In this document: piece by piece, positions 28,922-37,066 of the stretch | Layout of the letters: every line of letters begins with the position of its first letter | Numbering within the stretch: position 1 is the stretch's first letter | Assembly (NCBI GenBank): GCA_021792185.1 | Contig: JAJYVD010000005.1 | Location: 1 to 64,000 of the forward strand | From: Nitrospirota bacterium | Lineage (GTDB): Bacteria > Nitrospirota > Thermodesulfovibrionia > Thermodesulfovibrionales > Dissulfurispiraceae | Length of the DNA stretch: 64,000 nt | Direction of reading: 5' to 3' | Translations under genes and position numbers: made by a program | The notes under the pieces: generated by a model | What the model saw: the letters and a program-made list of their open reading frames with translations, nothing else | Told to the model about the DNA's origin: nothing | Database searches by the model: none

Positions 28922-29592
28922 TGTTTACCGGACTGATAATTGAACTCGGAGAAGTTGCGGCTGTAGAAAAAGGCGCCGACAGCGCGCGGCTGTCGATCAA
29001 ATGCAAAGAGGTCATAAAAGACGCGGATATAGGAGACAGCATTGCAGTAAACGGCGTCTGCCTTACAATCACTAAACTCTCAATTCCAAACTCCGAACTC
29101 TCCTTCGACATATCTTTTGAGACGCTGAGAAGCACAAACCTGGGCGCTCTCAAAAGAGGCGACAAGGTCAATCTCGAACCCTCATTGAAACCCCATTCGA
29201 AATTAGGAGGACATTTCGTTACCGGACATATCGAAGACATCGGTAAAATAAAAAACAAGACGGCTGTCGGCAATGCGGTCAAGATAGAAATAGAAGCTCC
29301 CGGCAGCGTCCTGAAATTTCTTATCGAGAAAGGCTCGGTTGCCGTGGACGGGATAAGCCTTACGGTAACGGATGTATTAAAGGACTCCTTCAGCGTAGTG
29401 ATCATACCGCATACGGCCGGGATGACAACCATAGGATTTAAAACCATAGGCGACACCGTGAATCTTGAACCCGATATTTTAGGAAAATACGTGGCGAAAT
29501 TTTTGCAGTCGGCGGTCGGCAGTCAGCAGTCAGCAGAAAAAAAGGATTCCGACCTCTTAGCGGCGCTCAAAAAATCAGGCTTTATATCCTGA
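28921..29592 (+). CDS. ribE: riboflavin synthase, alpha subunit
   Basis: This 223-residue enzyme dismutates two molecules of 6,7-dimethyl-8-ribityllumazine to riboflavin. The tandem lumazine-binding repeats start MFTGLIIELGEV and GHFVTGHIEDIG, with NGVCLT and DGISLTV at equivalent places. It starts on the last base of the lepB stop. The extended C-terminal tail (SAVGSQQSAEKK) is encoded by a heptamer tandem repeat and is not part of the conserved enzyme. Confidence 0.95.
   Translation: MFTGLIIELGEVAAVEKGADSARLSIKCKEVIKDADIGDSIAVNGVCLTITKLSIPNSELSFDISFETLRSTNLGALKRGDKVNLEPSLKPHSKLGGHFVTGHIEDIGKIKNKTAVGNAVKIEIEAPGSVLKFLIEKGSVAVDGISLTVTDVLKDSFSVVIIPHTAGMTTIGFKTIGDTVNLEPDILGKYVAKFLQSAVGSQQSAEKKDSDLLAALKKSGFIS
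29507..29534. repeat. heptamer tandem repeat inside ribE
   Basis: Four 7-bp units run in series: AGTCGGC, GGTCGGC, AGTCAGC and AGTCAGC. They lie in the non-conserved tail of the protein, where a change in copy number would alter only the C-terminal reading frame. Confidence 0.85.
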
Positions 29593-30349
29593 TAGTATCT
29601 CCGTCCTTCAATAATCGAAGGTTTTTGATCTTAAGTTTTTCGAGTTCAGCCTTAATAACCTTGAAGTGCTGCGGTTTCGGATGGGTAATGTATATATGCT
29701 CCGGCATCTGTTTTATCTTCATAATTTCTTCTTTCAACAACTGCGGCGTAAGGTGTCCCGTCAATACAGCCAGATCCCGCATTTTATTCGGGAATGACGT
29801 TTCGATTATCAGGCAGTTCAGTTTCCTGTCCCCCATCTTCTCCCAGGTGGAACCGGTAGGCCCTGTATCGCCCGTATAAAAGAATCTTTTTTTATTTCCG
29901 CTCTCCACCAAATACCCTACCGCAGGAACGGAATGATTGACCTTATGGAGGGCGATATTGTAATCGCCTATTCTTATAGAACTTCCGGCCTTCACCGCCC
30001 TATATCTCAGGACGGCATTCTCATAATCGGGGATCATGGTAAAATCCGGCCATAGCGAGTCATTCAGAAGGTTTTTCTTTATGGTCTTAATCACGGACGG
30101 AATGCTGATAATATTCACCCTCTGCTTTCTTTTCGCGACGATAATATTGTCCGCAAGGAAAGAAATGCCTCTTATGTGGTCGAGATGAGCATGGGTAATA
30201 AATATATTCTTCAGTTTTGCCTGCTCCGCCTCGACAAGCGTGCTTGTAAGACTTCCGGCATCGAATACGATATCATCGTCAAGCAGAAAGGCCGGAGGAT
30301 TATGCCCCGGAAATTCCGCCCCCGAACAGCCAAGCACCTTAATTTTCAT
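29582..30349 (-). CDS. MBL-fold hydrolase (class II cyclic-nucleotide phosphodiesterase-like)
   Basis: This 255-residue protein has the metal site THAHLDHIRG, HKVNHSVPAVGY, a GDTGPTGSTWEK aspartate and a C-terminal THPKPQHF. The spacing and THAHLDH motif match class II 3',5'-cyclic-nucleotide phosphodiesterases and RNase Z-like relatives. If it is a cAMP phosphodiesterase, it could oppose the CHASE2 cyclase encoded about 5 kb away; this link is inferred. It overlaps ribE by 11 bp in convergent orientation. Confidence 0.78.
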   Translation of the reverse strand: MKIKVLGCSGAEFPGHNPPAFLLDDDIVFDAGSLTSTLVEAEQAKLKNIFITHAHLDHIRGISFLADNIIVAKRKQRVNIISIPSVIKTIKKNLLNDSLWPDFTMIPDYENAVLRYRAVKAGSSIRIGDYNIALHKVNHSVPAVGYLVESGNKKRFFYTGDTGPTGSTWEKMGDRKLNCLIIETSFPNKMRDLAVLTGHLTPQLLKEEIMKIKQMPEHIYITHPKPQHFKVIKAELEKLKIKNLRLLKDGDTIRI

Positions 30350-30438
30350 AAATATATCGTCTCCATTTCTTAGGGTTGTTTCATTTTAGCATAAATTATG
30401 TTAGAATGAACTAATTTTTTTAGGAGAGGGTATTTCTT

Positions 30439-32007
30439 ATGGATATACGGATGTCAAAAACGGTGTTAATCATATTAGCATTTTTATTTCTGGCTGGGCC
30501 CTCCGTGCTTCTGGCCTCCAGCGACGCGCTCTTTGAAAAAGGGATTGCGGAATTCAAGGCCGAAAATTACGAAGAGGCGCTGGCATTTTTTGAAAAGGCG
30601 CATAAAGAAAAACCGGATGATCCCCGCATTACGTCCTATCTCGGCCTCACGCACCGAGAAATTCAGAATTATGCCGAAGCCGTAAATTTTTTTAAGGAGA
30701 CCCTTAGACTCGATCCGAGGGCGGCGGATATAAAGTTTATGCTTGCCGACGTGCTTTTCGGCATGGGGAGTTATGAGGAGGCATTAATCGTCATAAACAC
30801 GGCCATTGCAGAGAAGGTCAGGGTAGCGCAGTCCAGCTATCTTAAAGGGCTTGTCCTTCTCAAATTGAAAAGAGCCGCAGAGGCAATCGGCGCATTCACG
30901 CAGGCAAAAGAGCTTGACCGGTCTTTAGCGCAGCAGGCTGATTTCCAGATAGCCTCTGCCTACTTACAGGAAAGGGAGTTTAAAAAAGCAGGAACTATTT
31001 TTAAGGGACTTATAACCGTTGATCCTACTTCCGATTGGGCATTGTTTTCAAAGGACTATCTCGAGGCCATAGAAAAAATACCGCCGCCTTACAGGCTTAT
31101 ACTCAAAGCAGGCATTCATTACGATGACAATGTACTTGCAAATCCAATGGATCAGAATCTTGTCGATATAACTAAACAAGAGGATTGGAAGAGAACATAT
31201 TCTCTGCTCGGGGAATACACTGTATATTCGAAGGGACAATGGAACATAAAGGCATCGTATTCCCTCGATATTACCAAACACCACGAAAAAAATTATCTCA
31301 AGAAAGATCCTCCTGAAAAGGTGTTCAGCCAGGATACTGTCGGCCATACCGTTTCTCTTATGCCGTCCTATAATACCGAAACGACTATCACAAGCTTCTT
31401 GTTGTCATATTCTCTTACCGAAGTGGATTACCTAAAATATAAAGACTCGGTTACGGTTAATCCGTCTTTTACCTTCCTGATTAAAGGCAATAATCTGGGG
31501 CAGGTTTATTTCAAATACAGAAGGGACGAATATGCTTGGGACTATAATAAAAGGAAATACGGCTCATACCTCAATAGGGCCGAAGACAGGGATGCAGATA
31601 ACTTTACGTTAGGGGTCGGCTATATATACACGTTTAAAGAAGGGCATGGACTGTTAAATGTCAGGGCTGAAGGGGAGATAAACGATGCAGACGGCTGGAA
31701 CTGGGATTACACCGGCACCAAGCTGTCCGCTGGAGTTTTGTATCCATTCGTCGATAATAAACTTAAGCTCAATGTGTATGGCGAATGGTACCGGCAGAAC
31801 TATCATAATGTGCATTCTGTTTACAGAAGAATTCCGAGGAATACGAGAAAGGATGATAACTACACGGCTCAGACAACATTGACGTATAATATTTTTAAGC
31901 CGCTGGACATAAGCTTGGGGTATTCATACGGGCATACTCTTTCGAATATCGCTGTCTATGAATACAGAAAGAACGTTTATTCCCTGAATTTAGAATACAG
32001 GTTTTAA
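30439..32007 (+). CDS. TPR plus outer-membrane beta-barrel protein (Slam/T11SS translocator-like)
   Basis: This 522-residue protein has a signal peptide (about residues 8-26, ending LLASS). Five or so tetratricopeptide repeats follow (residues 28-215, for example EALAFFEKAHKEKPDDPRI). The last 300 residues are rich in alternating aromatic strands and end NLEYRF, a C-terminal outer-membrane signature. TPR followed by a roughly 14-strand barrel is the layout of Slam/DUF560 translocators of the type 11 secretion system. The next gene, 12 bp on, encodes a probable surface protein, supporting a transporter-cargo pair. The family assignment is not verified. Confidence 0.72.
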   Translation: MDIRMSKTVLIILAFLFLAGPSVLLASSDALFEKGIAEFKAENYEEALAFFEKAHKEKPDDPRITSYLGLTHREIQNYAEAVNFFKETLRLDPRAADIKFMLADVLFGMGSYEEALIVINTAIAEKVRVAQSSYLKGLVLLKLKRAAEAIGAFTQAKELDRSLAQQADFQIASAYLQEREFKKAGTIFKGLITVDPTSDWALFSKDYLEAIEKIPPPYRLILKAGIHYDDNVLANPMDQNLVDITKQEDWKRTYSLLGEYTVYSKGQWNIKASYSLDITKHHEKNYLKKDPPEKVFSQDTVGHTVSLMPSYNTETTITSFLLSYSLTEVDYLKYKDSVTVNPSFTFLIKGNNLGQVYFKYRRDEYAWDYNKRKYGSYLNRAEDRDADNFTLGVGYIYTFKEGHGLLNVRAEGEINDADGWNWDYTGTKLSAGVLYPFVDNKLKLNVYGEWYRQNYHNVHSVYRRIPRNTRKDDNYTAQTTLTYNIFKPLDISLGYSYGHTLSNIAVYEYRKNVYSLNLEYRF

Positions 32008-32019
32008 TGGAGGCAAACC

Positions 32020-33810
32020 ATGATAAGGATACAGAGTAAAAAACTATTTAATAAATCCTATCGCCTTGTTTTTTTTGTGTTTGCCGTATTCTGTTTGTTA
32101 TTTGCCGGACAAGCAGCGGCTCAGGTTGCCGGAAAGATAACGGCCATCGAAGGAAGGGTCGATATCCTGAGGGTAGGCGCTGGGGCTGCATCACCTGTTA
32201 AGACAGGCGATGTCATTAATGTCGGCGATATTTTAAGGACAAAGAGCGATGGTAAGGCAGAGATAGCATTTATTGACAACACCATCATGACTGTGGGACC
32301 GAAATCGAGGCTCGGGATAGATGAGTACCTGTTCAAGCCTGAGGAGCAAAAGAGGACCGCATCTCTGAATCTCTACAGGGGAAGGTCAGGATTTCAAATT
32401 CCAAAGCCTGTTTATGCTGCAGAGGGAAGCAAGTTTGAGATGAAGACAAAGACTGCAGTAGCGGGAGTGAGAGGCACGGAAGGACTGCTTTATACAGACG
32501 GCATAGAAAGGGTGTATGTAAAAGACGGCGTTATAGAATTCAAAAATCCCCTCGGAAGCGTTACAGTCTCAAAGGGCGAGGTCGGAGAGATTTTCCACGG
32601 CAAAGCGCCTGTTGAGAGGCCTTACAGGGAAAAGGAATATAAAAAGCAGGAGGAGGGAACAAAGCCAAAACCTCCTGTAAAGGATGAAAAAGCGCCACCT
32701 CCGGATGCTGGTGATTTTGCGCTTCTGCCACCGCCACCTCCACCTCCACCGCCGCCTCCACCTCCACCTCCACCTCCACCAATTACAGACTTAACACTTA
32801 ACAAGGTATTCAACGCATCAGCAAGCATACTGGATGGAGAGATACACTGGTTCGATGGTAGTAGTACTGAAGACACTGCAGCAGTTATTCGCGGCTCCAT
32901 ATCAGGCTCCTTTAACCAGACAATCATTGAAGGTGGATATTACAAATTAGATATGAGCGGCTCTTATGCGTGGGTAGACGGAAGGTCTGTGGACCCTTCA
33001 ACAGTTGAGGTTTCTTATGCTACCGATGATTGGTCTCATTTCTTTTACTCAGGCAGCACATCCGAGGGGAAGCCATTTTACGGCGTCAGTGTTGCAGAGA
33101 TCGCTGTCTCTAATAAAAGCTGGTCCGGCGGAAATATAGGCTGGATAGAGGACGGCTCAAAGAAATACTGGTATTTAGGAGGGCTTGGCGGCAGTTATAC
33201 AAACATATTCTATAATAATAACTCTGGATCACGGGCAGGTCAGAGCGGCACATTTTCTGCAAATGCAAATGGGCTCTTCTGGGACGGCTCAAGGCCTTTC
33301 TGGGAGGTATTTAGTAAGATAATCCCCACCCTTCCAGGCGCAAGCCCTGATGTCTTTGTGCCCATAACAGAGACCGCCCTCAGAATATTTGATATAAATT
33401 TTAACACAGGTCAGTCATTAACCCTTAAAGATGCAAGCAGCGCAAACATAGGGAGCGTAAGCGTTACGTCAGGGCTGGCAGGCAAAGGCATAGAGCTTAC
33501 GCCGGGAAGCGGTCTATTTGATGTAAATGTTAATGGAAGTTGGAATGTTTCATCAGGAAATATAACAAATGTGAGGGAAATAAATGGGACAATAAACGGT
33601 TCGACATCAATTAGCACAAGCTTTGCAATGAGTGTTGACGGAGGCGTAAAGTCTATCAACAGCAATACTGCTATAGTCGGCGCTTTTGTCGGAAAATCCG
33701 GAGCCACTGACGAGACAGGCGTAATGATAGGCAAGATGACAGGAAGCACTTCAGGGACATTGGATGCCAAGGCAATCGGAGAGATGAAATCGGGATTTAT
33801 ACTGCCGTAA
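32020..33810 (+). CDS. FecR-domain surface protein with polyproline linker
   Basis: This 596-residue protein has a signal peptide (ending AAAQV) and an N-terminal FecR-type domain (about residues 35-180: GDVINVGDILRTKSDGKAEI, MKTKTAVAGVRGTEG). A charged linker with an uninterrupted run of 18 prolines (about residues 237-254) follows. The C-terminal 340 residues are glycine/serine-rich and beta-predicted, ending with GAFVGKSGATDETGVMIG, which recalls the barrel domain of TbpB-like cargo. It probably acts at the cell surface or periplasm with the preceding barrel protein. The domain assignments are by eye. Confidence 0.72.
   Translation: MIRIQSKKLFNKSYRLVFFVFAVFCLLFAGQAAAQVAGKITAIEGRVDILRVGAGAASPVKTGDVINVGDILRTKSDGKAEIAFIDNTIMTVGPKSRLGIDEYLFKPEEQKRTASLNLYRGRSGFQIPKPVYAAEGSKFEMKTKTAVAGVRGTEGLLYTDGIERVYVKDGVIEFKNPLGSVTVSKGEVGEIFHGKAPVERPYREKEYKKQEEGTKPKPPVKDEKAPPPDAGDFALLPPPPPPPPPPPPPPPPPPITDLTLNKVFNASASILDGEIHWFDGSSTEDTAAVIRGSISGSFNQTIIEGGYYKLDMSGSYAWVDGRSVDPSTVEVSYATDDWSHFFYSGSTSEGKPFYGVSVAEIAVSNKSWSGGNIGWIEDGSKKYWYLGGLGGSYTNIFYNNNSGSRAGQSGTFSANANGLFWDGSRPFWEVFSKIIPTLPGASPDVFVPITETALRIFDINFNTGQSLTLKDASSANIGSVSVTSGLAGKGIELTPGSGLFDVNVNGSWNVSSGNITNVREINGTINGSTSISTSFAMSVDGGVKSINSNTAIVGAFVGKSGATDETGVMIGKMTGSTSGTLDAKAIGEMKSGFILP
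32728..32780. repeat. CCN proline-codon repeat in the FecR gene
   Basis: An 18-codon run of CCA, CCG and CCT encodes consecutive prolines. Translation of such a run normally needs EF-P. The near-perfect CCACCT hexamers make it prone to slippage in whole-codon steps. Glycine-rich frames on the opposite strand arise from this repeat and are not genes. Confidence 0.85.
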
Positions 33811-33845
33811 ATCCGGTCAGGGAACGGAGACCCCCTTAAAAGATT

Positions 33846-33875
33846 AGCGGTTAGTTGAAACTAACCGCTTTATTT
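33846..33875. terminator. intrinsic terminator after the FecR gene
   Basis: AGCGGTTAGT (33846-33855) and ACTAACCGCT (33860-33869) form a perfect 10-bp stem with the loop TGAA, followed by TTATTT. It sits between convergent genes and may work in both directions. Confidence 0.85.
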
Positions 33876-33884
33876 CTTTCTCAT

Positions 33885-35015
33885 TCAGTTGGGATTTGTC
33901 TTCTGAACTGTATAGGCTTTATCCAGATTCTTCCGGTAGTTCTCATTATCAGGGTTTATTTTAAGGGCTTTCTTAAAATGAATAACTGCATCATTAGTTT
34001 TTCCCTGCTTCAGATAAACCAAACCGAGATTATTATAGGCATTGTCGTAATCTTGATTAATCTTTAAAGCATTCCGAAACTCCCTTATAGCATCATCATA
34101 TCGCTTCTGATTAAGATACATAATGACGACAAGGGTGATAATAATGCCGAGAATAAGAGCGGATAAAATAACGTCCTGCTCAAACAAAACTGTTCTTACG
34201 GGTATCTCGTAAGCGACTTTAAAATTTACCGGAAGAATGAGCGCTTTCAGATATTTCATAAGCAGCACGGGTGCTGTGTAAATATGCCATATCAACGGCT
34301 CTTTTACTACACCTTTGAATGCATGCTCAAGGAAGGCAAACCTCAGAATAAAATATGGTATTGCCGCTGCACCGTAAATTAGCGGCCAGAGAAGTTTTTT
34401 CTTCAATCCGCTTTCTTCAAAACATATGCTGTAAAGGAAGATAAGTATCGGCAATATTACCGTAATTTCGTGAACAAGAAGAGACAGAAAAAATAAAATC
34501 AGGGAGGTTGAAATATATTTCGCTTTGCGTCTTTCAGAAAAGAGGGCATAAAAATATACCGAAAAAACAATAAGCGCTGCCAACAGCATATTGTTTCTGC
34601 CGGTAATCCATGCCACGGCCTCGACATGGGAAGGATGTACGGCAAAGACAAGCCCTGTAATGAATGCAGCGGCATCGCTTTTCAGTATTTTCAAGGCAAG
34701 CAAATAGACGGCAATAGATGCTATTGCATGGAGGATGATATTGGTTATGTGGTAGCCGAAGGGATTTTCTTTATAGAAGATATGGTCTATTGCAAATGAA
34801 AGGGCGTAAAGGGGCCTGTAATAATCTCCTCTGAAAAAACCTTCAACGCCTGCCCATAGATGAGAGGTAAAGAGTTCGGGGATTTTTTCAATATCCCCTA
34901 TAAATCTGTTCTTTGTTATAAAGGGGATATCGTCCCATACGAATCCCATCGTGAGGGTATTTGCGTATATTGCTATGCTTGCAATGGCAAGAATGAGTAT
35001 ATGCTTACGGCTCAT
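33885..35015 (-). CDS. TMTC-like membrane protein with C-terminal TPRs
   Basis: This 376-residue protein starts like bacterial TMTC/glycosyltransferase-C proteins: LTMGFVWDDIPF, DYYRPLYALS and VFAVHPSHVEAVAWITGRN, with about eight membrane helices up to residue 300. It then passes directly into two TPRs (YDDAIREFRNALKINQDYD and the next unit). Related proteins I know are much longer, with more helices and more TPRs, so this gene appears shortened between the last helix and the TPRs while keeping frame. It may transfer a sugar from a lipid-linked donor, but this is inferred. It is cotranscribed with the CHASE2 cyclase (9-bp gap). Confidence 0.68.
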   Translation of the reverse strand: MSRKHILILAIASIAIYANTLTMGFVWDDIPFITKNRFIGDIEKIPELFTSHLWAGVEGFFRGDYYRPLYALSFAIDHIFYKENPFGYHITNIILHAIASIAVYLLALKILKSDAAAFITGLVFAVHPSHVEAVAWITGRNNMLLAALIVFSVYFYALFSERRKAKYISTSLILFFLSLLVHEITVILPILIFLYSICFEESGLKKKLLWPLIYGAAAIPYFILRFAFLEHAFKGVVKEPLIWHIYTAPVLLMKYLKALILPVNFKVAYEIPVRTVLFEQDVILSALILGIIITLVVIMYLNQKRYDDAIREFRNALKINQDYDNAYNNLGLVYLKQGKTNDAVIHFKKALKINPDNENYRKNLDKAYTVQKTNPN

Positions 35016-35024
35016 TATTCCGAT

Positions 35025-37058
35025 TTATTTCTCTTTCAGCACTACGACCTTATCTTCCGTAATCTCTGTAAACCTTGATTCGGCGCCCTGTTCAAGGCCT
35101 TTAACCTCATAGATCGAAACGGGATGCTCCTTCCCTTTTACCGCGACCTTTTCGATCCCTGTTACCTCGGCGCGCCATAGAGAGCCCATCTCTATCGAAT
35201 CCTTTATTTTATGCATTGTAAACTCCGTCATCAGGATATGCACATTATACTTTCTCGTAAGCCCTTCAACCCTCGATCCAAGATTCACATGGTCGCCTAT
35301 GACGGTGTAATCCATCTTTTTGCCCTCGGCGCCGATATTCCCTACAATAACCTCTCCTGTATTTATGCCTATTCCGCAGTCGAGGGAAGGCTTGCCTGCG
35401 GCCTCCCATTTCGCATGGAGTTCCTTGAGCCGCGTCACCATGTTGAGAGCGCATTTAACAGCAAGCTCCGCGTGATTTTCCTGAGGCATGGGCGCATTCC
35501 AGAAAGCTAAAATCGCATCCCCTATGAATTTATCGAGAGTGCCTTCCCATTTAAATACTATATCGGTCATTTCACCCAGATATTCGTTCAATATGGTAAC
35601 GACCTCTTCAGGAGAGTGCTTTTCTGAAAAAGACGTAAACCCCCTGACATCCGAAAAAAGAACCGTAATCTCCCGCCTTGAGCCTCCGAGTTTAGCCATT
35701 TCGGGATTTTTTATCAATTCATTGACAATCCTTTCTGTCACATAGCTCGAAAACATTGCCTTCATTTTCTTTGCGCGCTTTTCCTCAATCGCATAATTGT
35801 ATGCCGTTATACTTATAAAAATTATCAGCGTGTTCAGCGAAGCGTATGTGACATTCACCCACAGACCCTTATAGGCAAACAGGACATAACCTGCCGCAAG
35901 AATAAACAGAAGAAACAGCCCTGTCACGGCTGACGCGCCGAGCGCTTTATATCCCGGGATTAAGAAAGACAGCAGTATCCCGGATAAGATAAGAACAAGC
36001 AGATTTATAAAAAAGGGGACTGTCTTTACAAACTTATTTTCGAGTATGGAGGTGATAACGCTCGCGTGTTTTTCGACCCCCGGCATTGCCGGAGAAAAAG
36101 GAGTTACTCTCAGGTCGTAAATGCCTACCGCAGACGCTCCGATTAAAACGATCTTGCCCTGCAAAATTTCATTCCCTACATTGCCCTCGATTATATCGGA
36201 TATGGGAATATACTTAAACGTCTGGTTCGAGCCGTAATAATTGATCAGCGCTCTGCCCCACCGGTCGGTCGGTATATACCGTTTGCCTACATGAATACCT
36301 TTCGTTGCTTTTAAAACAACCTTCTCCGGAGGAATTCCAAGATACACGGCCGCAGCCTGAAGCGTTATTGAAGGATAAAGATAACCGCCGTGCTCGATTA
36401 CCAGCGACTCCCAACGCAGTGTGCCGTCGCCGTCGGGGAACATATTTATATGCCCGATGGTCATCGCCTCTTTTATGAGTTCCGGTACCGGTATAAGAAC
36501 ACCCTTAGACATTATCGGGTTGTATTTGTTGAACATATCCGGATCCCTAACGGAGCTGAAGGCCGCTCCGGCAAGCAGCTCATTCTCGGATATTTTCGCT
36601 TCCCTCTCAAAGTCGAAGACTATCGGCAATATTACATTTCCCGCATTCTTTATTGCCGCGCCGAGGAGAATGTCGTTTTTCTCTCTCTCGCTGAAGATAA
36701 CGTCGAAAACAATCAATTCCGCATTGGCGTCTGTCAGTTTTTTAACGAGTGCCGCTATCTTGTCCCTGTCCCACGGCCATCTGCCGAGCCTTTCGATGCT
36801 CTTTTCGTCTATTGCGGCAATAACGATATTGTCCGGTTGTTTTACAGCGCCCCGTATCTTAAACCTGTAATCGTAGAGTTTTTCTTCGAGGGCTTCCAGC
36901 GGTGACAGTTTCAGAAACATTAATCCGGCCAGCAAACTTGTAACGATAAGACCTATGAGAAAAGCCGCCCTGTTTCTTTTAGTCCCTTGAGTGAAAACGG
37001 CTGCAAGACTTCTTATTAAATGATTAAGCGTCCCTTTTCTAAAGGGTGAATTTTCCAT
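35025..37058 (-). CDS. CHASE2-domain adenylate/guanylate cyclase
   Basis: This 677-residue sensor has one N-terminal membrane helix and an extracytoplasmic CHASE2 domain (about residues 50-330, with IAAIDEKSIERLGRWPWDR). Three further helices (about 345-425) lead to a cytoplasmic class III cyclase domain (about 460-640). Metal aspartates are in LFSDVRGF and FIGDAILAF. Substrate lysine (DKFIGD) and aspartate (DYTVIGD) favour ATP. VNLGSR holds the transition-state asparagine and arginine. It probably makes cAMP in response to an envelope signal. It lies 8 bp after the GspE-like gene. Confidence 0.92.
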   Translation of the reverse strand: MENSPFRKGTLNHLIRSLAAVFTQGTKRNRAAFLIGLIVTSLLAGLMFLKLSPLEALEEKLYDYRFKIRGAVKQPDNIVIAAIDEKSIERLGRWPWDRDKIAALVKKLTDANAELIVFDVIFSEREKNDILLGAAIKNAGNVILPIVFDFEREAKISENELLAGAAFSSVRDPDMFNKYNPIMSKGVLIPVPELIKEAMTIGHINMFPDGDGTLRWESLVIEHGGYLYPSITLQAAAVYLGIPPEKVVLKATKGIHVGKRYIPTDRWGRALINYYGSNQTFKYIPISDIIEGNVGNEILQGKIVLIGASAVGIYDLRVTPFSPAMPGVEKHASVITSILENKFVKTVPFFINLLVLILSGILLSFLIPGYKALGASAVTGLFLLFILAAGYVLFAYKGLWVNVTYASLNTLIIFISITAYNYAIEEKRAKKMKAMFSSYVTERIVNELIKNPEMAKLGGSRREITVLFSDVRGFTSFSEKHSPEEVVTILNEYLGEMTDIVFKWEGTLDKFIGDAILAFWNAPMPQENHAELAVKCALNMVTRLKELHAKWEAAGKPSLDCGIGINTGEVIVGNIGAEGKKMDYTVIGDHVNLGSRVEGLTRKYNVHILMTEFTMHKIKDSIEMGSLWRAEVTGIEKVAVKGKEHPVSIYEVKGLEQGAESRFTEITEDKVVVLKEK

Positions 37059-37066
37059 AAGAATGT

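Noticed and set aside
32561-32927. Glycine- or valine/glutamate-rich frames antisense to the FecR gene
   Set aside because: They arise from the complement of the proline-codon repeat.
33411-33770. 119-residue frame antisense to the FecR protein's C-terminal domain
   Set aside because: It has a repetitive low-complexity composition mirroring the sense strand and no start signals.
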